Below, piece after piece: positions 16,413-25,276 of a DNA stretch of 39,340 nucleotides; the first letter of the stretch is position 1, and the number at the start of each line of letters is the position of its first letter. This stretch comes from an uncultured Oscillospiraceae bacterium (GTDB taxonomy: Bacteria; Bacillota; Clostridia; Oscillospirales; Ruminococcaceae), in contig CAJTMU010000019.1 of the NCBI GenBank assembly GCA_910577365.1, positions 1-39,340 on the forward strand. The letters are read 5' to 3'. Position numbers and translations under genes: made by a program. The notes beneath the pieces were generated by a model. It had not been told where the DNA came from. It saw only the letters and a program-made list of their open reading frames with translations, and did not search any database.

Positions 16413-17156
16413 ATGAGAAATTTAAAGGTGTTTATCTCTTACAACGGAGCGGCATATCACGGATTTCAGAGGCAGGATAACGCGATCACCGTGCAGGAGG
16501 TTCTGGAGAAAGCGCTGGGGAAGCTGTTAAAGATACCCCCGCCGACTGTTTACGGCTGTTCGCGGACGGACGCTGGCGTGCACGCTCGGCGCTTTTGCTT
16601 CAACGCGCATATTGACAGCTCTATCCCCTGCGATGGTTTTGTAAAGGGAATGAACACGCTGCTTCCACGGGATATAGCGGTGCTTTCCTGCGAGGACGCC
16701 GATGAGGAGTTTCACGCCCGCTATTGCGCAAAGGGTAAGGAGTACGTCTATCTGATAAGAACCAAGCCTCAGCGGGATGTCTTCCTGCAAAATCTCGCCT
16801 ATCACTATCCATACAAGCCCGATATCGCGGCGATGAACCGCGCGGCGCATCTGCTGGTGGGAGAGCATGATTTCGCGGCGTTCTGCCGCGCGGAGGGAAA
16901 GAGCCGCGTGAAATCGACAGTGCGCACCATCTATGATATAAGCGTGACGCAGCGGGAGGACATGTGTGAGCTGCGTATAAGCGGAAACGGCTTTTTGTAC
17001 AACATGGTAAGGATAGTGGCGGGAACGCTGCTGTACGTAAGCGAGGGAAGACGCACCGAGGATGACATAATGGACGCACTTGAAAGCGGTAACAGAGCGT
17101 TGGGCGGCGTAACACTTCCTCCCGATGGGCTGTACCTTAACGAGGTGTTCTATTAA
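16413..17156 (+). CDS. truA: tRNA pseudouridine(38-40) synthase TruA
   Basis: Isomerises uridines 38-40 in the tRNA anticodon arm. In its 247 residues, the opening is LKVFISYNGAAYHGFQRQ, and the catalytic Asp lies in YGCSRTDAGVHA. Further family segments are EFHARYCAKGKEYVY, LVGEHDFAAFC and GNGFLYNMVRIVAGTLLYVSEG. I chose ATG 16413 because the family begins here. An in-frame ATG at 16269 would add 48 residues that read through repeat C. The ribosome site is weak. Its position after ecfT matches the conserved ecfA-ecfT-truA order in Firmicutes. Confidence 0.95.
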   Translation: MRNLKVFISYNGAAYHGFQRQDNAITVQEVLEKALGKLLKIPPPTVYGCSRTDAGVHARRFCFNAHIDSSIPCDGFVKGMNTLLPRDIAVLSCEDADEEFHARYCAKGKEYVYLIRTKPQRDVFLQNLAYHYPYKPDIAAMNRAAHLLVGEHDFAAFCRAEGKSRVKSTVRTIYDISVTQREDMCELRISGNGFLYNMVRIVAGTLLYVSEGRRTEDDIMDALESGNRALGGVTLPPDGLYLNEVFY

Positions 17157-17199
17157 GCCGCTTGGCTATGTGACCTATTGACCCGACTTGGAGGAGAAA

Positions 17200-18333
17200 A
17201 TGGACGACAGGAATGATATAAACAAATTCCGTAAAAAAATAAAGCGGCGAAGTCTTCATTTAAGGCTGGGTGTGCTGTTGCTTGTCGGGCTGACGGCTAT
17301 ACTTATAGCGGTGAACTGGAGCAGACTGATTTCCCCTTTTAAAGATGCCGCGCTGGACGTTGGCTCGGGCGGATTTCCCGTGGCGCTGCCGGGCAGCACG
17401 GAATACGTGATGGACAAGCTGGGTGATAATTTCTACCTTTTGACCGATACATATCTGTATACCTATAATTCCGGCGGGGCTAATATAGCCAGCATACAGC
17501 ATGGCTTTCAGAATCCCGTTTCCGATTCCAACTCCAGAAGAGTGATGATATATGACAGAAACGGTAAGGGATTTAAATTCTTCTCGCGCGCCGCAGAGGT
17601 ATATTCAAACCTTCTTGACGATACCATAGTATTCGGGAGCATAGGCAGCGGCGAGCGCTGTGCGGTGGTCACCACTTCCGCGAGATATTCCAACTATCTT
17701 TATGTTTTTAACGGAGAGGGAAAGCAGATATTCCGTTGGGCATCTCCCGAAAATAAAATAATGCAGGTCTGCTTTTCCGATAATGACAACAGCATTTTCG
17801 TATCAGTAATAGGCGAAAAGGGCGGTGAACTTCGTTTAAGCGTTATGCGCTTTGATCTTGACAATTCCGAAAGCGCAATATGGCAGACTGATACGGGAAG
17901 CAGCATCACCTATTCTCTGGAGTACTGTTCCGAGGGAATATATATCGTGACGGAGGACGGCGCGCTTATTCTTGACAGCGAAAGCGGGGAGATTACCTCG
18001 CGCTGCAGCTTTACGAAATCCGTGTACGGCATACCCGAAACAGATGGACTGAGAGCGGTGATATTCAACGATTCTGGCTTTAACGGTGAAACGGTGGTAG
18101 CCTATAACGAGCAGCTTCTTCCCGAATTTTCGCTCACGCCCGACAGAATAACCGCCTTTGACGTGAGCGGCGGAAATCTTTACATTCTTTCGGGCACAAA
18201 GCTTAAGGTCTACGATTCATCGCTGATGGGGATAAAGGAGTATGTGCTGGACGATGTTTACGCAGGAGTAAAAATAATCGGCTCGGGCGCATATCTTCTG
18301 GGATACAATTCCGTTCAGCGGCAGGCGCTGTAA
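17200..18333 (+). CDS. DUF5711-like membrane-anchored beta-propeller-like protein
   Basis: A 377-residue protein with a basic N-terminus, one membrane segment (about residues 22-42, LGVLLLVGLTAILIAVNW) and a large outside domain made of repeated short beta segments such as NFYLLTDTYLYTYNSGG, GKQIFRWASPENK and GNLYILSGTKLKVYDSS. That pattern suggests a PQQ/WD40-like propeller. The arrangement and its place before a cvpA-like gene match the uncharacterised DUF5711 family as I know it. ATG 17200 follows GGAGG (17190-17194). An upstream TTG at 17188 would place the ribosome site inside the gene and is rejected. The function is unknown; a surface or envelope role is inferred. Confidence 0.75.
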   Translation: MDDRNDINKFRKKIKRRSLHLRLGVLLLVGLTAILIAVNWSRLISPFKDAALDVGSGGFPVALPGSTEYVMDKLGDNFYLLTDTYLYTYNSGGANIASIQHGFQNPVSDSNSRRVMIYDRNGKGFKFFSRAAEVYSNLLDDTIVFGSIGSGERCAVVTTSARYSNYLYVFNGEGKQIFRWASPENKIMQVCFSDNDNSIFVSVIGEKGGELRLSVMRFDLDNSESAIWQTDTGSSITYSLEYCSEGIYIVTEDGALILDSESGEITSRCSFTKSVYGIPETDGLRAVIFNDSGFNGETVVAYNEQLLPEFSLTPDRITAFDVSGGNLYILSGTKLKVYDSSLMGIKEYVLDDVYAGVKIIGSGAYLLGYNSVQRQAL

Positions 18334-18424
18334 TTGCGAACCGCGATTTTTCACGCTGCGGCTGCGTGTGGGAAACGGGCTTCCGTTTGTTCCGCAAGGC
18401 TGCGCAACATTTGAAAGGAGAGCT

Positions 18425-18440
18425 GCTTCCCGACGGAAGC
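18425..18440 (+). promoter_or_regulatory. Hairpin between ribosome site and start of the cvpA-like gene
   Basis: GCTTCC (18425-18430) pairs with GGAAGC (18435-18440) around a 4-base loop, lying between AAAGGAG (18414-18420) and ATG 18452. A second copy of GCTTCCGT at 18379-18386 could pair with ACGGAAGC (18433-18440) instead, giving two alternative folds. Confidence 0.4.
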
Positions 18441-18451
18441 ACGAACAGAAA

Positions 18452-19486
18452 ATGGGAACACAATTTGCCATAATATATGACGTTATCATAATAGCGGTCA
18501 TAGCGGGAATGACCTTCGCGGGAGCCAAAAAGGGCTTTGCCAGCGTTATAGTCGGTTTTGTTGCTGTATTTGCGGCGTTTTTCTGCGCCATGACATTCAG
18601 CGCGCCTATAACCGACGCGATATACCGCTCCGCCGTGGAGCAGCCGCTTGAAAGCGCCGTAGATGAGCAGCTCGACGCGGTTATGGGTGGAGCTACACTA
18701 AGCGGAATGTCCCATGTGAATTATGACATGGTGATGATATCAGGGCAGCACGCCGACGTTTATCCGATAGATTATGCGGGTACGAGCAAGGCGGTGATTA
18801 ATCTGTCTGACATGGATTTGAGCAGAACGGGAATACCAAACGCAGACCTTTCCTTGTTTGGAATTACGGCCGATACCGATTTAAGTTCGGTAAGCGGAAA
18901 AACAGCGGAGTTTACCATGGCTGAAATAGAGCAGCATGGACTCGGCAAGCTTGCGGTCGCTCAGTATCTGGCGGTTAGCGCTCAAAGCTCCGACTTCTTT
19001 GCCGGGTTTCTGGACTATACCGAAAAAATAGGAAACGCTGTTCCATCTGTTTTCGGGGGAATATCGGAAAGTATAGAAGGCGGTAGCATATCCGTGCTTC
19101 GTAATATTGTAATTAAAATGATTGACAGCTCTGCCTCCGTAAAGGAAGCAGTAATAAACGGTATAATCGAGCCGTATTTCAAAATGGCTGCAAATACTGT
19201 CATATTTATTCTGATATTCCTTTTTGTATCAATACTGTTGGGAGTGATCGCCGCAGCGCTGAAAGCGGTGAACAAAATTCCCGTTCTCGGCGGATTCAAC
19301 GCCTTTGTCGGGGGTATCGCGGGACTGCTTGAGGGGCTTATTACGGTGTTCCTTATCTGCATAGGCGTGCATCTGTTAGTATCGCTTAGCGGTGGAAATA
19401 TAATGTTTTTTAATGAAATGACAATTAATTCAACATTCCTTTTCGGGATTTTCTATAATTTCGATTTTCTGAATTTTTTGACATAA
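18452..19486 (+). CDS. CvpA-family membrane protein
   Basis: A 344-residue integral membrane protein. The N-terminal membrane pair (IIYDVIIIAVIAGMTFAGAKKGFASVIVGFVAVFAAFF, read as two helices joined by the GAKKGF turn) is the signature of the colicin V production (CvpA) family. A soluble middle part of about 200 residues is followed by two or three C-terminal helices (NTVIFILIFLFVSILLGVIAAAL and VGGIAGLLEGLITVFLICIGVHLLV). The middle insertion makes it longer than typical CvpA. ATG 18452 begins the family match; an in-frame GTG at 18368 would add 28 residues of doubtful sequence. The role of the family is not settled. Confidence 0.8.
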   Translation: MGTQFAIIYDVIIIAVIAGMTFAGAKKGFASVIVGFVAVFAAFFCAMTFSAPITDAIYRSAVEQPLESAVDEQLDAVMGGATLSGMSHVNYDMVMISGQHADVYPIDYAGTSKAVINLSDMDLSRTGIPNADLSLFGITADTDLSSVSGKTAEFTMAEIEQHGLGKLAVAQYLAVSAQSSDFFAGFLDYTEKIGNAVPSVFGGISESIEGGSISVLRNIVIKMIDSSASVKEAVINGIIEPYFKMAANTVIFILIFLFVSILLGVIAAALKAVNKIPVLGGFNAFVGGIAGLLEGLITVFLICIGVHLLVSLSGGNIMFFNEMTINSTFLFGIFYNFDFLNFLT

Positions 19487-19508
19487 TTAAGAAAGATAGG
19501 TGATTGAG

Positions 19509-21884
19509 ATGATGATGTGCACAAGATGCAAGAAGCGCCCCGCGGTGATGTTTATTTCCGCCATCAGCGGCACGGAGAGAAAGAACGAGGGTCTTTGCCT
19601 TTCCTGCGCAAAGGAAATGGGTCTGCCGCAGGCAAGCGAATATCTTTCGCAGATGGGGATTTCCGAGGAGGATTTTGAAAACGCCTGCGATTCTATGCTT
19701 AACGATAACGGAGGTATAGACGACGAGCTGCTGTCAAAACTCGGCTTTGACAGCACCGCGGCAGAAGCGGACGAGGAAGGGAAGGCTGACTCTTCCGAAT
19801 CAAAGGAGGAGGAATCTCTGTTTGAGCGCGGCGGTGCGGGAACCGTTCCCGATTTTCTGAAAAATCTTTTCGGCAGCATGGAGCCTTCAAAAGATTCGCC
19901 GAAAAACAGCGACGATTCCGAGGATAATTCCGACCGCCGTTCCCGCAAGAAAAGCGAAAAGACCGACAAAAAGCGCCGTTGTCTTGAAACCTACTGCACC
20001 AATCTCACAAGAAAAGCGCAGGATGGTGAGATAGACCGCATAGTGGGCAGGGAAAAGGAGATATACCGTGTGCTTCAGATACTTTCGCGCCGCACCAAAA
20101 ACAATCCTTGTCTTATCGGAGAACCGGGCGTGGGCAAGACCGCAATAGCGGAGGGCATCGCCCTAAAGCTGGCGAGCGGCGACGTTCCGTTCAGGCTTCA
20201 GGGCAAGGAGCTTTACCTGCTTGACCTTACCGCGCTTGTTGCGGGAACTCAGTTCAGAGGGCAGTTTGAGAGCCGCGTGAAATCGCTTATTGACGAGGTG
20301 AAAAATGCGGGGAACGTTATGCTGTTTGTTGATGAGGTGCATAATCTTGTCGGCACGGGCGGCGATTCTGAGGGAACCATGAATGCGGCAAATATGTTTA
20401 AGCCCGCTCTGTCACGCGGTGAGCTTCAGGTGATCGGCGCGACAACCTTTGCGGAGTACAGAAAGCACATTGAAAATGATAGTGCGCTGGAGCGCCGTTT
20501 CCAGCCTGTTACGGTAAATGAGCCTACCATTGACGAAACCATTGAGCTTCTTGATGGTATAAAGGAGTACTATGAGGCTCACCATAAAGTTAAAGTGTCC
20601 TCCGAGGTATCAAGAATGTGCGCAGTGCTGTCCGAAAGGTATATTAATGACAGATTTCTGCCTGATAAGGCGATAGACTTGCTGGACGAGGCATGCGCAT
20701 GCGCCAGCTTGGAGAACGCTGCCATTACGGAGTACGAAAATCTGAAAAAATCTCTTGAAAAGTTGAAAAAAGAAGAGTCTGAACTTTCCGAGGCGACCTC
20801 TATCGATTATGAGCGCCTTGCGCAGATAAAAACTCAGGCAGCCCAGACTGAGGGAAAGATATCCGAGCTTAAGGAAAAGGCGGAGAACGTCTGCGTGACG
20901 CTTGAGGATTTGTCCAAGGTCATCGAGATGTGGACTGGTATTCCTGCCAGCAAGATTCAGGAAACCGAATTTAAGCGCATAGGCAAGCTGGAAGATAATC
21001 TCAAATCAAAGGTTATCGGTCAGGACGAGGCTTGCGCACTGGTCGCGAAAGCGATAAAGCGCACCCGCGTTCAGCTTACCGAGCGCCGCCGCCCCGCGTC
21101 TTTTATTTTTGTGGGACCTACCGGTGTTGGCAAAACGGAGCTTGTCAGGGTGTTGGCAAAGGAAATGTTCGATACCGTAGACCCGCTTATCAGGCTGGAT
21201 ATGTCGGAATATATGGAGAAACACAGCGTGTCGAAGATAATCGGCTCGCCTCCCGGATATGTGGGCTATGACGAGGCGGGACAGCTTACCGAGCGCGTGC
21301 GCAGAAAGCCCTATTCCGTTATACTTTTTGACGAGATAGAAAAGGCTCATCCCGACGTTATGAACATTCTGCTGCAAATTCTTGACGAGGGTAAAATAAA
21401 CGATTCGCACGGGCGTTCTGTAAGCTTTGAGAACACCATTATCGCAATGACATCCAATGCCGGCTCAAGCGTCGGAATGAACGGCATAGGCTTCAGCAAA
21501 TCCGATGGTGATATCACTAAAGAACGCGCCATGAAAGGGCTTAAGGACTTCCTGCGCCCCGAGTTTTTGGGCAGGATAGACGAGATAGTAGTATTCGCGC
21601 CGCTTTCCGAGGAATCCTACGGCAAGATTGCTTCTCTTATGCTGGAGGAGCTGCGCGGACCTCTCAAGGAGAAAAATCTGGAGCTTAATATAGCCGATGG
21701 CGTCTGCGCCGCTGTCGCCAAAAAAGCCTACGGCGGAAAATTCGGCGGCAGGGATATACGCAAGGTTATTCGCACCGACGTTGAGGACGCACTGGCTAAC
21801 GCAATTATTGACAATGCTGACGAAGGCGCTTCAGTGGTGAATATCACTGTGGAGAACGGCGATATAAGGGTTGCGCTGAAATGA
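19509..21884 (+). CDS. Clp ATPase with N-terminal zinc finger (ClpE-like)
   Basis: An AAA+ unfoldase of about 792 residues that likely feeds substrates to ClpP. The N-terminus has a Cys4 zinc finger (CTRC and CLSC about 28 residues apart), as in ClpE and McsA, instead of the double Clp_N repeat. A Ser/Asp/Glu-rich linker (~75-150) follows. AAA-1 has Walker A GEPGVGKT at about 204 and Walker B LFVDEVHNL. A coiled middle segment follows, then AAA-2 has Walker A GPTGVGKT at about 536, Walker B ILFDEIEKAH and the ClpP-docking tripeptide IGF at about 660-662. ATGs occur at 19509, 19512 and 19515 after AGGTGA (19498-19503). An in-frame GTG at 19500 overlaps that site and is rejected. It overlaps the next gene by four bases. 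Confidence 0.92.
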   Translation: MMMCTRCKKRPAVMFISAISGTERKNEGLCLSCAKEMGLPQASEYLSQMGISEEDFENACDSMLNDNGGIDDELLSKLGFDSTAAEADEEGKADSSESKEEESLFERGGAGTVPDFLKNLFGSMEPSKDSPKNSDDSEDNSDRRSRKKSEKTDKKRRCLETYCTNLTRKAQDGEIDRIVGREKEIYRVLQILSRRTKNNPCLIGEPGVGKTAIAEGIALKLASGDVPFRLQGKELYLLDLTALVAGTQFRGQFESRVKSLIDEVKNAGNVMLFVDEVHNLVGTGGDSEGTMNAANMFKPALSRGELQVIGATTFAEYRKHIENDSALERRFQPVTVNEPTIDETIELLDGIKEYYEAHHKVKVSSEVSRMCAVLSERYINDRFLPDKAIDLLDEACACASLENAAITEYENLKKSLEKLKKEESELSEATSIDYERLAQIKTQAAQTEGKISELKEKAENVCVTLEDLSKVIEMWTGIPASKIQETEFKRIGKLEDNLKSKVIGQDEACALVAKAIKRTRVQLTERRRPASFIFVGPTGVGKTELVRVLAKEMFDTVDPLIRLDMSEYMEKHSVSKIIGSPPGYVGYDEAGQLTERVRRKPYSVILFDEIEKAHPDVMNILLQILDEGKINDSHGRSVSFENTIIAMTSNAGSSVGMNGIGFSKSDGDITKERAMKGLKDFLRPEFLGRIDEIVVFAPLSEESYGKIASLMLEELRGPLKEKNLELNIADGVCAAVAKKAYGGKFGGRDIRKVIRTDVEDALANAIIDNADEGASVVNITVENGDIRVALK

Positions 21885-22588
21885 GCGTTATTCTTATCAC
21901 TGGCGGCACGGGGGCTATCGGAACAGCTCTTTCAGAGGAATTTGCGCGTACCGACGATGTGATATTCACGTACAGCACCAATAAAGAACAGGCACGGCTG
22001 CTTATGGGAAAACTGAACTGCTTTTGTGCGCCGATGGATACTTCCGATATAAGCTCCGTAAATGATACCGTGCAAAATGTTCTGCGCGAATTTGGTCATA
22101 TAGATGTTTTGGTCAATAATGCGGGAATATCGCTGATAAAGCCGTTTCTCGATACGTCTTATGAGGAGTGGCTGCGGGTGATAGACGTCGACCTGACGGG
22201 AATTTTCAATGTGACAAGGGCAGTCGCACCCTCAATGGTTTCGCGTAAAAGCGGAGCTGTTATCAACGTATCCTCGGTGTGGGGAGTTCATGGAGCTTCC
22301 TGCGAGGTTGCCTATTCGGCGGCTAAAGCGGGAGTTATCGGCTTTACAAAGGCACTTGCCAAGGAGCTTGGACCGTCGGGGATAACCGTGAACGCGGTTG
22401 CCCCAGGAGTTATAGACAGCCCGATGAACAGCGCGCACCTTTCCTCCGAGGAGCTGTCCGCGCTTGCGGAGGATACTCCGCTGGGCAGACTGGGACAACC
22501 CTATGAGGTGGCAAAAGCAGTCAGGGCGCTTGCCGAAAACTGTTTCATAACAGGTCAGGTGCTGGGCGTGGACGGCGGATTTTATTGA
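21881..22588 (+). CDS. Short-chain dehydrogenase/reductase (FabG-like)
   Basis: A 235-residue NAD(P)-dependent oxidoreductase of the classical SDR family. It has the nucleotide-binding TGGTGAIG at the N-terminus, NNAG, the catalytic Ser in INVSSVWG, the YxxxK pair as YSAAKAG, and the C-terminal GQVLGVDGG. It resembles 3-oxoacyl-ACP reductase FabG, but no fatty acid genes are nearby, so the substrate is open. It starts inside the end of the Clp gene (ATGA overlap at 21881-21884), so the two are co-translated. Confidence 0.88.
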   Translation: MSVILITGGTGAIGTALSEEFARTDDVIFTYSTNKEQARLLMGKLNCFCAPMDTSDISSVNDTVQNVLREFGHIDVLVNNAGISLIKPFLDTSYEEWLRVIDVDLTGIFNVTRAVAPSMVSRKSGAVINVSSVWGVHGASCEVAYSAAKAGVIGFTKALAKELGPSGITVNAVAPGVIDSPMNSAHLSSEELSALAEDTPLGRLGQPYEVAKAVRALAENCFITGQVLGVDGGFY

Positions 22589-22604
22589 CTATACGGGAGT
22601 TATT

Positions 22605-23243
22605 ATGACAAAAGCCGTTATTTTTGATTTTGATTATACCTTGGGGGATTCTACTGCGGGAATAGCCCTCAGCATAAACTATGCGCTGGAAAGGCTGGGT
22701 TTCAAGCAGCGCAGTATTCCGGAAATACGTAAAACGGTGGGGCTGTCCCTTAAAAACACATTTATAGCACTTACCTCCGAAACTGAAAGAGCAGAAAAGT
22801 TTACAGAGCTTTTCCGCGGAAAGGCGGACGAGGTGATGACCGCTAATACCGTGCTTTATCCGGATACCATGAAGGTGCTTGAGTCGCTGCGCGAACGGGG
22901 CTTTAAAATCGGAATTGTAACAACGAAGTTCCGCTATCGTATAGAACAGATACTTAAGAAATTCGGAGCGGAGGAGCTTATAGACGTTATCATCGGAGCG
23001 GAAGACGTTAAGGCGGAGAAGCCATCGCCCGAGGGCCTGCTGGCAGCGATATCACGCTTAGGCGCGGATAGAGTATTGTATGTTGGAGACAGCCTTGTGG
23101 ACGCTGAAACCGCCGAAAACGCGCATGTTGAATTTGCCGCCGTGCTGACGGGAGCTACTTCCAAAGCAGATTTTGAAAAGCACAGCCGCGTTTTTATTGC
23201 GGAAAATCTTACGGAGCTTTCAGATTACGGAATTGCTGATTAA
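22605..23243 (+). CDS. HAD-superfamily phosphatase (phosphoglycolate phosphatase-like)
   Basis: A 212-residue HAD hydrolase with an alpha-helical C1 cap. Motif I is DFDYTLGDS (nucleophile in the first Asp), motif II VTTK, motif III the Lys in KAEKPSPEG, and motif IV VGDSLVDAETA. It closely resembles Gph/PpaX-type enzymes that remove phosphate from small metabolites. It starts 16 bases after the SDR stop and is probably the last gene of the DUF5711-CvpA-Clp-SDR-HAD unit. The substrate is not inferable. Confidence 0.88.
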   Translation: MTKAVIFDFDYTLGDSTAGIALSINYALERLGFKQRSIPEIRKTVGLSLKNTFIALTSETERAEKFTELFRGKADEVMTANTVLYPDTMKVLESLRERGFKIGIVTTKFRYRIEQILKKFGAEELIDVIIGAEDVKAEKPSPEGLLAAISRLGADRVLYVGDSLVDAETAENAHVEFAAVLTGATSKADFEKHSRVFIAENLTELSDYGIAD

Positions 23244-23249
23244 ATCAAG

Positions 23250-23285
23250 GCGTAACACAATCAGCCTGTGAGTGTTCTCGCTTTT
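23250..23285 (+). terminator. Possible terminator after the HAD gene
   Basis: GCG (23250-23252) and AACAC (23254-23258) pair with GTGTT (23272-23276) and CGC (23279-23281), with a small internal loop, followed by TTTT. Confidence 0.4.
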
Positions 23286-23336
23286 GGTGAACGATTGTAT
23301 TTTAATTGGAACTTCCTTATATTAATGAAAAAACAT

Positions 23337-23378
23337 TGTGAATTTTGTGCAAAATGCTGTGAAAACTGTGTAAAAGTT
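23337..23378 (+). repeat. Two 21-bp imperfect direct repeats upstream of the oadG promoter
   Basis: Units at 23337-23357 and 23358-23378 each carry TGTGAA near the start and TGTG-x-AAAA nine bases on; about 14 of 21 positions match. They end about 25 bases before the -35 box, where an activator could bind. Confidence 0.4.
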
Positions 23379-23403
23379 TGTCATAAAATAATCAGATAAT
23401 TGG

Positions 23404-23432
23404 TTGAAATCTGAGCCAAAATATAGTATAAT
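23404..23432 (+). promoter_or_regulatory. Sigma-A promoter of the oadG-oadB unit
   Basis: TTGAAA at 23404-23409 and TATAAT at 23427-23432 with a 17-base spacer, 61 bases before the oadG start. Confidence 0.88.
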
Positions 23433-23493
23433 AATTATGATTTTGATTAACCTTCGACCGAATGCGGTCAAAGGGAACAAGGAGACATTAGAT

Positions 23494-23988
23494 ATGAATT
23501 TTGCGCTTTCTTTACTGTCAGAAGCTGCCAAACAAGGCGTTATAGACAGACTTCAGGCGTTCACGGATTCCGAAGGTCAGTCCATAGCGTCGCAGCAGAT
23601 GGCAGACCCTGATTATTGGGGCTCTGTGGGAATTATCGCTCTGGCAGGAATACTTGTTGTGTTCTTGATTTTGGCAATTCTGATTTTCTTTTTCTGGCTG
23701 ATGGGAACAATTTTTAAAGCGGTGGACAATAAAAAGAAGTCCAAGGCTGCTGAAAAGGCGTCCGCAGTTCCCGCGCCCGCTCCTGTTGTTGAAGCGGCTG
23801 AGGTTACCGAGGATAGCGGTAATACCGATTCGGACGAAGAGATAATGGCTGTTATTGCGGCGGCTGTTGCGGCATACTCCGAGCAGGACGGCAAGGAGTA
23901 CAGAATACTGGACGTGCAGCGCAGCGGCGCGAGAACACGCTCCGCATGGGGGCTTGCGGGTATCAGCGATAGTACGCGCCCGTTCTGA
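23494..23988 (+). CDS. OadG-type gamma subunit of a sodium-pumping decarboxylase
   Basis: A 164-residue subunit that assembles Na+-translocating decarboxylases in the membrane. One membrane segment (about residues 48-70, GIIALAGILVVFLILAILIFFFWL) is followed by a charged then Ala/Pro-rich linker. The end, EIMAVIAAAVAAYSE...RSAWGLAGISDSTRPF, is the usual end of OadG/MmdD-like proteins. I chose ATG 23494, which follows AAGGAG. An in-frame ATG at 23404 lies in the promoter and cannot be the start. The oadB gene follows after 25 bases. Confidence 0.85.
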   Translation: MNFALSLLSEAAKQGVIDRLQAFTDSEGQSIASQQMADPDYWGSVGIIALAGILVVFLILAILIFFFWLMGTIFKAVDNKKKSKAAEKASAVPAPAPVVEAAEVTEDSGNTDSDEEIMAVIAAAVAAYSEQDGKEYRILDVQRSGARTRSAWGLAGISDSTRPF

Positions 23989-24013
23989 GAACTGACAGAA
24001 AGGAAGAACAATA

Positions 24014-25273
24014 ATGGAAATATTAAGCGATACCATTGGCGGGCTGATAAGCACATCGGGCTTTAGCGGCATGGGGATCACGAATATTATAATGATCCTG
24101 CTGTCTTTCGTGCTGTTCTACCTCGCCATTGTAAAGAAATATGAGCCTTTGCTCATGCTGCCGATAGCTTTCGGTATGCTGATGACTAATCTGCCCTTTA
24201 CAGAGCTTTATCATGCGGAGCTGTGGAATCCCGCGACGAATCCGTACTTTGCTCCCGAATATATAGAGCAGGGCGCGAACGTGCTTGTGAGCTTTACTAA
24301 AGAAACCTCGCTGGATTACGGGCGGGTTTTACACGACGGAGGTCTGCTTGACCTGCTTTATTTGGGCGTAAAGCTTCAGATTTTCCCGCCGCTTATCTTT
24401 TTGGGTATAGGCTCGATGACGGATTTTGGTCCGCTTATAGCGAACCCCAAGAGCTTTCTTCTTGGAGCGGCGGCACAGGGCGGAATTTTCTTCACATTTA
24501 TCGGCGCTTGTGTGCTTAACTTCCTCGGAGCGGACTTCTCGCTTAAGGAAGCGGCTTCTATTGCAATTATAGGCGGCGCTGACGGTCCTACGGCGATATA
24601 CCTCACTTCAAAGCTTGCTCCGCAGCTTCTCGGCTCAATCGCGGTCGCTGCATATTCATATATGGCGCTTGTGCCGGTAATCCAGCCGCCTATCATGAAG
24701 CTTCTCACCACTGAAAAGGAGCGCTCCGTAAAGATGGGACAGTTGCGCGAGGTATCTCAGGTAGAAAAGGTAGTGTTCCCGATTGCGGTAACAGTTATCG
24801 TTTCGCTGATAGTTCCCTCCGCGGCTTCGCTGGTCGGAATGCTTATGCTGGGCAACCTGCTAAAGGAGAGCGGCGTTTGCGACAGATTGGTAAAGACTGC
24901 TCAGAACGAGCTTATGAATATTGTCACGATTTTCCTCGGCGTTACCGTTGGAGCTACCGCAGTTGCGGATAACTTCCTTAGCTGGAAAACGCTGTTCATT
25001 ATCGCGCTTGGGCTTATAGCATTCTGTATCGGTACGGCGTGCGGTGTTCTGCTTGGAAAGCTTATGTACCTCATTTCCGGCAGAAAAATCAATCCTCTTA
25101 TCGGTTCGGCGGGCGTTTCCGCCGTTCCCATGGCAGCTCGTGTATCGCAAAAGGTCGGACAGGAGACCAATCCATCCAACTTCCTGCTTATGCATGCTAT
25201 GGGTCCGAACGTTGCGGGCGTTATAGGCTCTGCTGTTGCTGCGGGCGTTCTTCTGTCGGTTCTGGGAGGTTAA
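24014..25273 (+). CDS. oadB: Sodium ion-translocating decarboxylase beta subunit (OadB family)
   Basis: The membrane channel subunit that carries Na+ out while carboxybiotin is decarboxylated. The 419 residues give about ten helices. The re-entrant motif GGADGPTAIYLTSKLAP holds the conserved Asp known to be needed for Na+ transport in Klebsiella OadB. The second conserved segment is AARVSQKVGQETNPSNFLLM then HAMGPNVAGVIGSAVAAG. It follows OadG directly, but no carboxyltransferase (alpha) or biotin carrier gene follows, so the substrate (oxaloacetate, methylmalonyl-CoA or glutaconyl-CoA) is open. The SIMPL gene starts 3 bases after its stop. Confidence 0.92.
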   Translation: MEILSDTIGGLISTSGFSGMGITNIIMILLSFVLFYLAIVKKYEPLLMLPIAFGMLMTNLPFTELYHAELWNPATNPYFAPEYIEQGANVLVSFTKETSLDYGRVLHDGGLLDLLYLGVKLQIFPPLIFLGIGSMTDFGPLIANPKSFLLGAAAQGGIFFTFIGACVLNFLGADFSLKEAASIAIIGGADGPTAIYLTSKLAPQLLGSIAVAAYSYMALVPVIQPPIMKLLTTEKERSVKMGQLREVSQVEKVVFPIAVTVIVSLIVPSAASLVGMLMLGNLLKESGVCDRLVKTAQNELMNIVTIFLGVTVGATAVADNFLSWKTLFIIALGLIAFCIGTACGVLLGKLMYLISGRKINPLIGSAGVSAVPMAARVSQKVGQETNPSNFLLMHAMGPNVAGVIGSAVAAGVLLSVLGG

Positions 25274-25276
25274 GCT

